Positions 43,001 through 53,700 of a stretch of DNA of 64,000 nt are shown piece after piece. The stretch's first letter is position 1; every line of letters starts with the position of its first letter. This DNA is from Plutella xylostella. Lineage: Eukaryota > Arthropoda > Insecta > Lepidoptera > Plutellidae. A program made the translations under genes and the position numbers. The notes beneath the pieces were generated by a model. That model was not told where the DNA came from, made no database searches, and saw only the letters and a program-made list of their open reading frames with translations. Where the stretch lies: positions 8,878,501-8,942,500 of the forward strand of contig NC_063986.1 in NCBI RefSeq assembly GCF_932276165.1. Reading direction: 5' to 3'.

Positions 43001-45434
43001 TTTAAATGCCATGAAGGTTGCGACCGAAAACTTTTTGAACACTGGCCGTATAGACAAACTTTTTGGAGTCATTACCCATCAAAGAGTGCATCGGATCGTT
43101 GGGCGACGTGACAGCGGCAGTCTCAGACGGGCGGATGTACGAGTCTTGCATCGCGTCCATGTCGTGGAGCTCCTTGAGGCAGAGCCACTCGCCGTCGACA
43201 GACACGCGGAAGTTGCAGAGGTAGATGGTGTCTTGCGCTCCGGCCATGTCCCCGTCGGGGTCGCCCTGAACCGCCGCGGGCAGCCCTAGCGCCGGCAGAG
43301 GCGCCACCCCTTGCACGGCCGACAGCGAACGCATAATAATGCAAAACAATCGACAAGCGAAAACGACAACACCGCACCGCGAATCTTCAAACACACATCA
43401 CGCTTTCCGGCTACTGAAGGTCAATCAATACGCTGCTTCGACTGCCGAAACTACGGTTTTTACTCCATTCTCTGGCGATAATCTTCAATGAATGGATATT
43501 GGAAAGGCTGTGCACACACGCGATAAGCTTGATGACTGATTAATGAATAGTGAATAGGGTTTTCCCGCAACTTCAGGCTATTGATTGCCGAGGGTGGAAT
43601 GACTGTACTGAGAGGCGGAAATCAATACTCGGGGACGGTGGCGCCATCTATGGAGGGGAATACGGAGACTCGGTGGAGGTATACAAAGTGTGTTGTTGTT
43701 TGTTTGAACAGCTGTTTGCGCCTTGCGCGACTTTCACGCATGGTGAGGCATTAATTTCAGGTGGTGTTGAAGTGTAAAATGTATATTACTTATAAGTAGG
43801 TAGTTACAATTAAGTACCTAATTGACACACTTATATTAAATAATTTATTTATATATTTTTTTAGTGTCTGGCATTAGTTTTCATTGGTTATTTATTAATT
43901 AGGACAATAGTCCTAGAAAGAAATCTGGCTGAGATCAGAGCCTAATTATAAAAAATAAATATTAGATAGAATAATAACCTAACCTAAACCTATAATATTA
44001 TAAAGTAGTAAGATTTGATTGTTTCTTTGTGTTTTTATAGGCCTTCAAACTATTATTTTACCATTTGAGTAGAAGCCAACATTATCCTGATGAACATGGC
44101 TACATTAGGTACGCTTAGAATACTGAAATCTACAAATACCTGAAAATGCTATGAGTGATCAAAGATATCTGCTGAAACAGCTCAAAATATAAGGACAGGC
44201 TAGAGAGACATATCAACAAATGAAGGAGAGTTCAACTGAGTGAACTGGATGATACAGTTGAAGTAATGTTCATTGGCACATTTTGACATGATTCACTGAA
44301 TTGATTTCATTTACTATGATTCTTGTGGAAACCTAGTGTTCTACTTTCACAGGTGCCACCGATGTTAGGTTACACTTTACAATACCTTTTGACCACATGT
44401 GGTTTGAAATTTGAGTGAATTAAAAGACATATCTTCTTCAAAAGATATATCTTTGAATTGTGTTTTCAATTAAGGAGTTTAAGTACAATAAATAATACCA
44501 CATGTTCTTACGGTGATGGAAAACATGGTGAGGAAACCTGCACATCTAGATTCTAGATACATGTGTATCCTAAGTGCATTGTACTTATCCCAAAATGGCG
44601 ATATGGTTTGCAATCTATCACATGAGTACAAATGTGCTGCGAAAAGTAGGTGGCTCGCTTATGAGCCACCTCTGACTACACCTTCGAGGATTACAGTCAT
44701 GAGTGCATATAAAAGACACATTTTAAAGAGATAAACAGCTAGTTTTCTTTATAAAAAATACTTGTAGATTAAAAATGCACTATTTCTATGCACTTTTTGC
44801 TATATTTCAATGACACCTAGCATTAAACCATAGGCTACTTTATAAGCGAAGCAACCAAGCTCACAGAAAAAGCTAGTCATAAATAAAAAACAATTTAATT
44901 TAACACCAAATGCTCTGGTTGTGAATGAAAACATTCTTTGGAAATATGCAAATCAGAGAATAACTACATATGGGTGTGTGCGGTAGATTCAGTGTGATGA
45001 TTTTGAAATAATGGACATATAATGCTTAAATGAAGACAATAGAACTACTAAATGGTTATGTTATGTGTTACAAATTCCTAATTCAGTTACTCAGAAAAAG
45101 AATGAATAGGATAATACGTAGACAAAATAAACACAATAACAGTAGGTATTATTATCCAATCAGTAGGTCATAAGCCCGTACATACGGTTTTAGTTCGGAT
45201 ATTTCAAACATGCATTACATAGGAAAGAAACTGTATATTATTTTAATAACATCCGGACATTTACTTACGTTTAGAGCTGAATAAATAAGACTTCTCTGGC
45301 TTGGAAATCAGCAGATCCGGCCATCTGTCTTCTTTAGAGGAAGTAGTGGAAGGGGAGCGATCGAATAAACCTTTCACTGAACTACTCGAAGTTGCTGGTG
45401 AAATACCAGCATCTTTCTCTCTGGAAGACGCCAT
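31064..45434 (-). CDS. RUN and FYVE domain protein (RUFY family)
   Basis: Exons in phase: 45269-45434 (first exon A), 42772-42950, 42440-42549, 41329-41536, 40719-40894, 40115-40251, 37365-37423, 36880-37005, 36581-36721, 35177-35274, 32369-32510, 31865-31939, 31509-31739, 31064-31189; 657 residues. The RUN domain spans the 42950-40719 exons (NLVNISKLIVKELIEQ, RMLDSDHLPLHHFF, GRARAWLRLALMQK, LLVGLNVVDCNLCVK, GVIDFSLYL, MLDQKNYIEELNRHL). A long coiled coil covers exons 40251-31509. The C-terminal FYVE finger has WLSDKDAIACTACSKEF, RRKHHCRRCG, FCGAC and RVCDGC, with the PI3P-binding RKHHCR. Such proteins act on early endosomes with small GTPases (Rab4/5/14, Arl8). Alternative exons are entered separately. 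Confidence 0.93.
32119..32279. mobile_element. Palindromic MITE in RUFY intron
   Basis: AAGCCGAACGT at the left and ACGTTCGGCTT at the right; the arms match for over 60 bases (including CCGGCTAAACTAAGTTA and GAGCCAGTTTTTCAT). No coding capacity. Confidence 0.8.
32538..32667. mobile_element. Palindromic MITE beside a RUFY splice acceptor
   Basis: TTATTACTCGTGCGAATTAA at the left and TTAATTCGCACGAGTAATAA at the right, 130 bases, with inner arms GTGCACCAG/CAGGTGCAC. It starts 26 bases from the acceptor dinucleotide of RUFY exon 32369-32510. Confidence 0.8.
32676..32993. mobile_element. Fold-back element carrying a copy of nearby RUFY intron sequence
   Basis: Ends AGGGTGCTAAAAAGTGGTA and TACCACTTATCCAACACCCT are inverted. 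The middle (about 32760-32840) repeats about 80 bases of 31948-32033 in direct orientation, including TAAAATTCTACTCATTCAGT. Confidence 0.6.
33000..35176. other. RUFY intron, no gene seen
   Basis: AT-rich. About 33300-33480 holds fragments with CGCCATTTT and TTTCTTTATT(T/G)ACGG words shared with 31230-31335. Frames such as that at 33613-33831 show no family resemblance. Confidence 0.5.
35585..35893 (-). CDS. Alternative last exon of RUFY gene (FYVE-less isoform)
   Basis: Enters after AG at 35894-35895 in phase 0, directly after exon 36581-36721. Its first 32 codons (ECEIELTQKGEMVSRLQVKA...) align without gaps with the 32 codons of the next exon (ECESSLKHKTELIAKLEAKT...), with 11 identities. 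It has no donor at the matching position and reads on into a 70-residue lysine-rich tail ending KKNSNV and a TAG. An mRNA ending here would lack the FYVE domain. The acceptor is poor in pyrimidines near the AG, so use of this exon is likely but not certain. Confidence 0.6.
   Translation of the reverse strand, partial: ECEIELTQKGEMVSRLQVKAEQIGKILHNLEKYNQFLGPDNDLSKALRSPTTNEDNLGEKLIKLRAESKKAKAKDDGPPNKKLNLQEIPPFRKPEGKKNSNV
37623..37668. promoter_or_regulatory. Pair of facing E2F-type sites in a RUFY intron
   Basis: TTTCGCGCC at 37623-37631 and GGCGCGAAA at 37660-37668. Two 9-base matches to the TTTSGCGC core in 46 bases of AT-rich intron is uncommon. It may mark an internal promoter; no TATA or initiator confirms this. 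Confidence 0.35.
38831..38874. repeat. Perfect 44-base palindrome
   Basis: ATCCCGTAGTAGTGGTTGGA, then ATAT, then the exact complement, with no loop. It lies in a RUFY intron. Confidence 0.9.
40511..40627. mobile_element. Palindromic MITE in RUFY intron
   Basis: AGAAGGCCTAGCACGGGGC at the left and GCCCCGTGCTAGCTCTTCT at the right, with inner arms CAACAAAAGTTT/AAACTTTTGTCA. Confidence 0.75.
42082..42405 (-). mobile_element. RTE-type LINE, 3' end fragment
   Basis: On the minus strand a 98-residue frame shows the C-terminal tail typical of insect RTE reverse transcriptases (WQWADHICRR, RTGKRSVGRPPARW, AEDRVLWRSLREAYVQQW) and ends in a (ATG/ATC)n tail near 42097-42112. No reverse-transcriptase core is present; a 5'-truncated dead copy in a RUFY intron. 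Confidence 0.85.
43076..43334 (-). CDS. Alternative first exon B of the RUFY gene
   Basis: The ATG at 43334 opens MRSLSAVQGVAPLPALG, then YLCNFRVSVDGEWLCLKEL, the N-terminal segment I recall from RUFY proteins of other animals. It ends in phase 1 before GTAATG, exactly as first exon A does, so both can join exon 42772-42950. With it the protein is 688 residues. An in-frame ATG 20 codons upstream (43394) is possible. Because of the conserved segment this may be the ancestral start. Confidence 0.75.
43335..45268. other. Region between RUFY first exons
   Basis: No exon found. About 44505-44545 has the motif GAGGAAACCTGCACATCTAG after TCTTACGGTGATGG, also seen at about 8811-8857, so it is an interspersed-repeat remnant. 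Confidence 0.45.
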
Positions 45435-46262
45435 AATTAATAAAAATCAAAATATAAATTGGAAAAACATAGCGGCGGAATTTAATTTTGCAAACGCGTC
45501 ACACGAAATGACGAAAACAAATGTCAACTTCAATATCTTCTGTCAATGTCAACAAGTCATGTCAGCTGACAAAAATTTTAGTGATGGGATAGCATTATAG
45601 ATTGTATTTTAGAATCGAGTTGGTATTGGTTGGATAACAAAGACTTTGAAAAGTCGTGAAAAATAATTATGCTTTTGCATTGAGACTTTGTTAGTCACGT
45701 GATTTTTACTATAGAGAGCAGAGTTTTTACGAGACTTGATAAAAACTTTATGCCTCTATATACAATACAAACAACAAGTAAAAAAAAAGTATTTATGAAT
45801 AATCCACAATATAATGCATCTTCTTGAAATTATTCTTAGCTTGTTGGTGGCAAGCATACGACTAGTAGGTACACAGCTGCACGGCTAGTATGGCCATAAT
45901 AAGACAAGACGTAAAGTGACTGTAAAAAATATTATTACCTAGGTACTATGTTGTGACATGGTGGTGAAAGATTACCCAGTCTGATCAATCCTGTTCTTGG
46001 TTGCCCAGGGTGCGCCGGACTTAGTAAGGTTCAGTCGATACGTCTCTCAGGAAGATTTCTTTCAACGCTGAATAACATGATAAAAAAGTACTTACAGTAA
46101 AGCTATGAAGTTCTGAAAACGGAAGTGGATTCTAACTAATTGTTAAAGACCGTATTTATTCGATCTATTATTTTTATTGAAGTACAAACCGTTAAAAATC
46201 CATTATCAATCGGTACTTTATTTTTAAACTGTATGTAAAAGTAAGTAAGTAAATAACTGACA
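45435..46262. promoter_or_regulatory. Divergent promoter region, RUFY (left) and MDH1B-like (right)
   Basis: The two presumed start codons lie about 830 bases apart on opposite strands. No TATA box was assigned. About 45655-45735 contains TTTGTTAGTCACGTGATTTT, a fragment of the MITE core at 62909-63103. Confidence 0.4.
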
Positions 46263-49200
46263 ATGATAAAAAGTATTTGCAAATCGCACTCTTTATTGTC
46301 AGGACTTTATAGTCGAACACATGAATCAAACAGAATCGGCTTATCGTTTCTTACTTTTACATCACTAGATCAACCAGACATAAATGACATAAGGAGTGCG
46401 TTTACGAAGCCTGATAAGTTTGTTGAATTACCGCGTTATTGTTCCAAGCAATTACTAACCTCCTGTCCTCCTCAAAACTTAAAAAAAGTTTGTTACGTTA
46501 TTAATGGGGTTGCTGAAAGCAAGGTCTTTATTATTCTGAAGCGTAAGGATCTGCGACAGATTTTCCTCTGTGACCTAATTTTCCTGACTAAAAAATAAAT
46601 AAGTTTGAGTTGTTTCCAACAGTTTCCCAGTCTTCCAAGCTAAAATTTGCCACAAAATAAAGTTGAAGCTTCAATCAGAGCTTAAAAGGCTTTAAATAAA
46701 TAAGAAATAAATATCCAGAATTATCTTAATAATGAATTTTCAGTGTGAAAAACCACTAGTTCCTTTGAGAGTGCTAGTCGTTAACCCATTGGAACAGCCA
46801 TCGAGATTGATCACAAGTAAAATATTATCCGGATCAATTTTCGGACCACGCCAACGAATCACTTTAATATTGTTAGTTTTTGGTAACGAATTATCGATTG
46901 CCGAAGTCTACAAACATCAACTTGAAAACTGTGCATATTGTTGCACCTTTTCTATAAAAGTTGTTTGTAACGTTCCCAGGTTAGCTTCAGTATTTTATAA
47001 GTTGATGTATTAGAACTTTTATAAGTACCTACCACCACCTATTTAATGTACTTCCAACCGCGCCGGTTACATACAAAATTCCTTGGAGTTGAATTGAATT
47101 GCGCCTTCAGAATCGACATCATTGTAGGTACCTTTCAGAATAGATAGACACCTGTGGACAGACACATACATAATGACTACTGTACCAATCCAATATAAGT
47201 ACCCACGTAGGTTTCGTACATTACCTATCGTTTTATTTTGTTACTTACATGAGTAGTGACACGCGCACTTATTTATGTTTTTACTATGTTAGTATAACTT
47301 TTAATTAGTATCACAGATGCCGACGTATTCTGCTTCCTCACAAACTTTCCGAATCCGAACGAAATCGAAAACACACAATTAGAGGACAACTTCCATGCAT
47401 TATACCTTATCATCAAAATCGCTACCAATTTAGTATGGCCCGATATAATTGTGGAAAAACCAGCTGAGAAACAAAAGAAAACGCGAATGAGAATAGAGGA
47501 AGATTACGATGAAAATTTCAAGCCAATAATAATAGCTGATGGTTTGGTGACCCTTGATTTAGTTCGGTCTTTTTCCAAGAATCTACCGCCGGGATTGTTG
47601 TTTTGCCCGTCGCATGTGACGGCTGAAGCTCGGTCTGTTCTCGCTGCTCATCTCAAGGTTAGTGTCTGCTTGGTAAAGAAGGAACTAAACGTCTAGAAAC
47701 TAGAAACTGCCGGTTTCAAATGGTTTAGAACAACTTAAGTACGACGTTCGGTACTTTGATGGCTTAGGAGGCAAGTCGCCCACAAAATATTTAGTCCGCG
47801 GGCGAGTTTACACTTTTTAATTTAAGTTGTAGGTAACTGGCCTGAAGGTTTTCATGAAAGCGGGCCAGTTTTCTCGGAATAAAATATTAGGAGTAAATTG
47901 GCCTTCAAATTAAATGTTTCCCGATCAAGGGAGTTAACCCCGTGATTTAGCATGGTGGGACACTCACTAACCTTAACGGTCTAACATGTAACCAAACCGA
48001 GGTATTTTTAACCTAACCATAGGTGTGAAATTAGGCCTATGTTTGAGGCGAATACCAAAATGGTTAAATTTTTGTTTAGAAGTTATTTTTATTTTATTTT
48101 CGTGGACTTATATTGAATATAAGTCCACGAATAATGTTCCTATGATTAGTCTTAGTAATTTAAACATTGTTTACATTTGTTTTTACTGTAAGTGCTACCT
48201 ACCTTCTTTGTTAAAATTATACCTTTTATAACCGGTACACCGGCATCCACGACACAGGCCGAGCCTAGTGTGGAAGCCACCAAAACTCGTAAATTTACTA
48301 ACTCACACACTTCCAATTTAATTTCATAATATTGTACTTACTCATTTAAATTCATAGGTGTTTAAATAAATATTTTTGATTTTTGATAAAAAAAAATTGT
48401 AAAATTTTATCTTTTAGTTCAGTTTTGATAATTTTATTTACAATTAGGTTAGGCTTCATTTGTTAAATGTTAATGTAAAACTTAAGTAGGTACCTACTAA
48501 CAAATTAAAAATATCTAATCATTTATAAACTTTTAATTCCTTGATTTAAGTAACCATGTGTAGGTATAGTGTACAGGGGGTCCCAAAAGTCAACGATATG
48601 CCTTGGAGGCAAACGAGGACCCGTAAACAATTGCTGCTGTATTATTAAGCGCCTCTTTAGCTCTTTTTATGTTCACTATAAATTGAATAGTATTTTCGGC
48701 ACAGTAAGGTCTAAAAACTGAACTAAAAGATAAAATTTTACAAATTCATAGGATTCGCCTCAAACTTAGTCTAACTAGTCAAAGATGCCGCCTCGTATCA
48801 CATTGGTTAAAATAAAAGTTATTATTAATATACATATTATTGATTTCATTGAATGATTCAAACATTTAATTTGAAGGCCAATTTACTCCTAATATTTTAT
48901 TCCGAGAAAACTGGCCCGCTTTCATGAAAACCTTCAGGCCAGTTACCTACAACTTAAATTAAAAAGTGTAAACTCGCCCGCGGACTAAATATTTTGTGGG
49001 CGACTTGCCTCCTAAGCCACTTTGATTGCCTGAATTTTCATTAAGTAGTAAAAATTTGGCTGAAGTTAGTCATAGTCATAGTTTAGCATCACCATCATTT
49101 ATATCATCATAATTATCAGCCCGTACCTAATCAATAATCAACTACTACCAAACTACTAATCTACTAATCAACTAGTACCTGGTACTAGTTATTATTCTGT

Positions 49201-50693
49201 GCTACTACCTACTGGACATAGGCCTCTTCCAAGGAGGGGCACAACGCTGTGCCCCCGTTTTATTATCTTTAGTAAGTCTACCTGTCTATAGGGTCAAGTT
49301 ATCTTATTACCTATTTTTCCTGTACCTCCTGCGGGTTGACTGGCAGAAAATGCTTTTAGCATTAAGTCCACCCTTTGTACTTTTATTTATAATATTTGTA
49401 CAATATGAGTTAAATAATAATTAAATAAGTCAGTTTTCTACATACCATCTGATGATCGTAGATCATCCCTGAAAAGGGTTTCCTAGTAACTTTGATTACT
49501 TACTGCATATACCTGGGTATGGACCTGAGCACACATTTAACCCTTTTGATTGGATAGCGTAAACTTCTGGGAAGGAACACAATTATCTATATTTGATACT
49601 GTTAATAGGCTTGTGAGGAATGTCTAACTCGGTACATTAGAGTTTAACAATTCTGACAGTGGTTTGTTTCTTGTTTCCCGATAAACTAAGTGATTGGTCC
49701 TGGATTGCTCTAATACCCAGCCGAGGAATTTCTTAATTAAACACACTGAGGGTTGATATTAAAGATTTTACTAAATCCAGGTGCAACCCAGTTCCCTAAA
49801 CTCTATACAAGTGTGGGCAGTTAATGATAAGAACTTGCACGTGGAAGTGGAAAGGCCGATCATCATCCATGAAGACCCTGGGAAGGAAGAAGACTGTGAC
49901 GTCATCAGGTGAGTCATAGCAAAGGAGCCGATATGAAAACCGAAAGCGTAAAGTAGTTCGTCCATGCCCCATGCTGTGTCACCACTCCAATAAGCTAGCA
50001 GACGGCAGCGGTAAGCCAACTAGCAGTGAACAGCTTGCTATTGAATGTGGGCAATTAAAAATCACAAAAAAATTGCCGGCAACTGGAAGCTTTAGACAGC
50101 ATCCACGATACATTCACGTAAAAAAGAGGATGTGTTATACCTATACGTTAAGACTAATACTAAATAATAGTAAAGGACAACCTGCTTAACTCAGCTTCTT
50201 ATTCTGCACCAATTTTGTTTTATAATGACCGAGTATTTTGCAGAGGTTGAGAGGTTGATTGCTGCACCCACTTTTCGCCAGTGTTATGTTAGTCCCAATG
50301 TAATAGGGGGCGGGCCTATTGCCATTTTACGGGCACATCCAAGACCCGAGAACAAATATCTGTGTTTAAACAAATATCTGCCCCAGCCGGGAATCGAACC
50401 CGGGACCTTCGGCTTAGTAGTCAGGGTCACTAACCACTACGCCATTCGGTCGTCAAACAATTTTATTAATGCAACAAAATCCTTTTAATAATGTAATTCT
50501 TGTTCTTTCTTATCTACCCAGTAAAGATGCCCTCGAAAAACTAAGTATGGACTCCACTGAGTTCAACGATGCCTGGATAAAGAAGGGATATATTGATAAG
50601 GTTACATTATGTTAAGCCGCGTACAGACCGGCCAACGAACGCCAACGAACGGGTTTCGTTGACATTCGTTGCTGCAATCTGCCCTGTACGAGT

Positions 50694-50725
<32 letters not shown>

Positions 50726-53700
50726 TTATAATAACAATAATGCTTAACAGCTACGGCCAACACGCGATTATTGCTAGGTAGTACAAAAATATATGAGTAC
50801 TTACAAAAATTATATACAAAATAGAATTTAGCATTCACAACAAATACAATTAAAATTACACAAAATCAAACATAAAATACAACAAACACAAACATTTAAA
50901 AACAAAGAGAATTAAAATTTAAATAAATTGAGATCATTTTAAACAATAAATAACACATAATAATATCTAGGAACTAAGTACAACTTTACATAGCCTAATA
51001 AGAGAAGGTAATGTTGTGTGATGTATGTCGGCATCCTGACATCGCTCTAAAAAGTTATTAATATGACGAATAGCCCTAACAGTGGGAGCATTCTGTCCAC
51101 GTATTGTGGTGACCTCAACTACTGGTGCGAGGGCGGGCGGGCGCGCGCAGGCGGCGCGGCGCGGGCGGCCTCCGCGCGCCGGCGCCCACAGCCCCACGCC
51201 GCTCAGCGCCGCCGGGTTGTCCACGCCGCCCCGCAGCAGGCGCAGGTAGTGCACCACGGTGTGCACCGCTCGACGCACTTCCAGTGTCTCCATACCTACC
51301 ATACCTATTACAAATAGAGACGGATATAGAAATGGATAGTATCCGTAAACCCTCCTAAATATATACCTAGCAAACTTACGCTGTAAACGCTCCATCATAA
51401 CAATATACTTAGCCTCGTAGGGACCCCATGTAATTGCGTCAAATTCTAGTTTGCTACGGACAAAAGAAGTGTATAAGACCATGGCAACTCTAGTGTCGCT
51501 AAAATGAGATGCAGTGCGCATGACGTAACCTAGAACCTTGTTAGCACTCTTACAACATGCCAGAATATGGTTTCTAAATGTAAGTTGCGGATCAAACAAC
51601 ACACCTAAGTCGCGTATCTCTACCACTCTCTGGATAGGGCAACCAAGCAACGTATAACAGTGCTCAACATGGCTTTGCAGTCTGCCAAAAGTCATGAGCC
51701 TACACTTGTCCACATTGAAATGCATTTCGTTTAGTTCGCTCCAATGGCCAATAGCGTCGATGTCTTGCTGTAGTAATTCACAGTCAACAGTGCTTTTAAT
51801 TGATGTGTAGATTTTTAAGTCATCAGCGTACATTAGGCATTTACATACCTGGAGCACATTGGGAAGGTCATTGACCATCAGAGCGAACAGAGTTGGTCCG
51901 ATGGTGCTGCCCTGACTGACACCAGATCGCGTATGGTAGCCGTCAGAGCAGTAAGGTCCCAATTTCACATATTGCCTACGATTAGCCAGGTAACTAGCGA
52001 TAAATTTGAGAAGATCTGTGTCAAATCCGAAACTAGCCAATTTAATTAAAAGTAAATCATTGTTGACTACATCAAACGCCTTTCGAAAATCAAAGAATGC
52101 GGTATCCACCTGATAGCCTGCGTCCATTTCGCTCAGTGTAGAGTCAACAAAACAAATATGGTTCGTGGTTGCTGATCGTCCGACACGAAAACCATGCTGA
52201 GAGTCATCTAGGTATGGTTCTATCTGACGTGTTATTTGTTTATTTAGAATGTGCTCAAATAATTTTGCAAACACAGACAAAACAGCAATGGGCCGATGCT
52301 CTGGCACATTTATTGATGAACTCTTCGGAACAGGTGTAACCCGTGATAGCTTCCAGGCAGTTGGATACTCACAACTTTGGACAGCGAGGTTATACAAATG
52401 TAAAAGGGGCTTAATTAATGCATGAATGCAGTCCTTTACTAGAAATGTGGGCACAGCATCAGGCCCTGGAGCAGCAGCAGTATTAAAACCACGCACGCTG
52501 TCCCGTATGTCCTTCTCGGTAATAGTACTAATACTGACCGTGAGAGGAGCAGCGGTGGCGCCGGCAGCGCGCGCCGCGGCGTCCGCGTCCAGCCGCGGGA
52601 CCCGCGCCACGAATACCGAGCTGAAGTAGTCGGCGAATTATGTATGATCCATCGTTGGGATAACCGTTGGCGTTCGTTGGGCGTTCGTTGGCCCGGTCTG
52701 TACGCAGTTTTATAACAAGGCGGACCCGTAGGTAAAAAAGCCTGCCACAATGAAGTAGGAGGATAGAATCTATTTTTCCGAATTATTGAGAACGGATTTT
52801 GATACAAGATGTTCTGGGTATGGGAACTAAAATGGAATATGAAATTTATGTCATAAATTTTGGGAACCATCGCAATTGGCGCCTTAATAATACCATTTAA
52901 AAATTTCAGATTAAAATCGCAGCGTCTAAAAATACTTATGGCGATATTTACCGAGCTTCGATCATGTGTGAGACCTTGAAAACTATTTGGTCTTCCCGAA
53001 TTAATAAGGACGTTAAAATTAATACGAGCATAGGAGTCATTAGTGATGGATCTTTGGGAACAGTTAAAGGTATTATTACAACAAATTATTTACATAAGAT
53101 TTTTCTTTTTTAATCCTCGAAAGTCTGAATTGAAAGGTTTGTTTTTTTTTTACTAAAATCGTCATAAAACTAGAGTTTTACATACGTGACCAATGTAGAA
53201 TGACATCATTTTTACCTTATTGCAGGAGTTTTAATTCAAAAGTTATGTTATGATTGTGTCTGTCTGTCTGTCTACCTGTGGCTGCTACGAAATGCGTAGC
53301 TGTGGCTACGCCGCTGCTACGCAAGGCTATGAGCTACGCAGCAGGCTACGACCGCAGTCGTAGCACTAAAAAAATCACCCAACTCTATGATTTATAAGAT
53401 TAGCTGTCTGAATGATATCTCGTGATTGCTTCGGAATAAATATAAATAGAAGCGCGATATAATATTATTCTAACAAAATTTGACCAGCTCCCGCATACCT
53501 TCTAAACGTGTTGGTCAAGTGACTCTTTATTATGGAGATATATTTTTTTTAGTGAACATACCTAGTCACACTATCAATAACTTAATTTATTATAGGTTTG
53601 CCGTACATTTTGCCAGTCATATTGAAAGGTGAAAAATGGACTCTGAACAGGAAATACACAGACGATGCTCACGTAATGGGTGAAGTTATGAAGTTTAACC

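Larger units (their letters stand above)
50619..52705. mobile_element. MITE (GCGTACAGACCGG ends) split by a LINE
   Basis: Left end GCGTACAGACCGGCCAACGA at 50619; right end CCGGTCTGTACGC finishing at 52705, with CCAACGAACG words in both arms. The two halves (about 75 and 60 bases) are separated by the reverse-transcribing element at about 50695-52645. Confidence 0.8.

Noticed and set aside
43011..43289. Plus-strand frame of 92 codons
   Set aside because: Antisense of RUFY first exon B; no motif of its own.
50385..50455. tRNA gene on the minus strand
   Set aside because: Same reason; the same head followed by GGGGCAGATATTTG also opens the window, so it is a repeated SINE head.
51063..51358. 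Plus-strand Arg/Ala-rich frames
   Set aside because: GC-rich shadows of the reverse-transcriptase frame on the minus strand.
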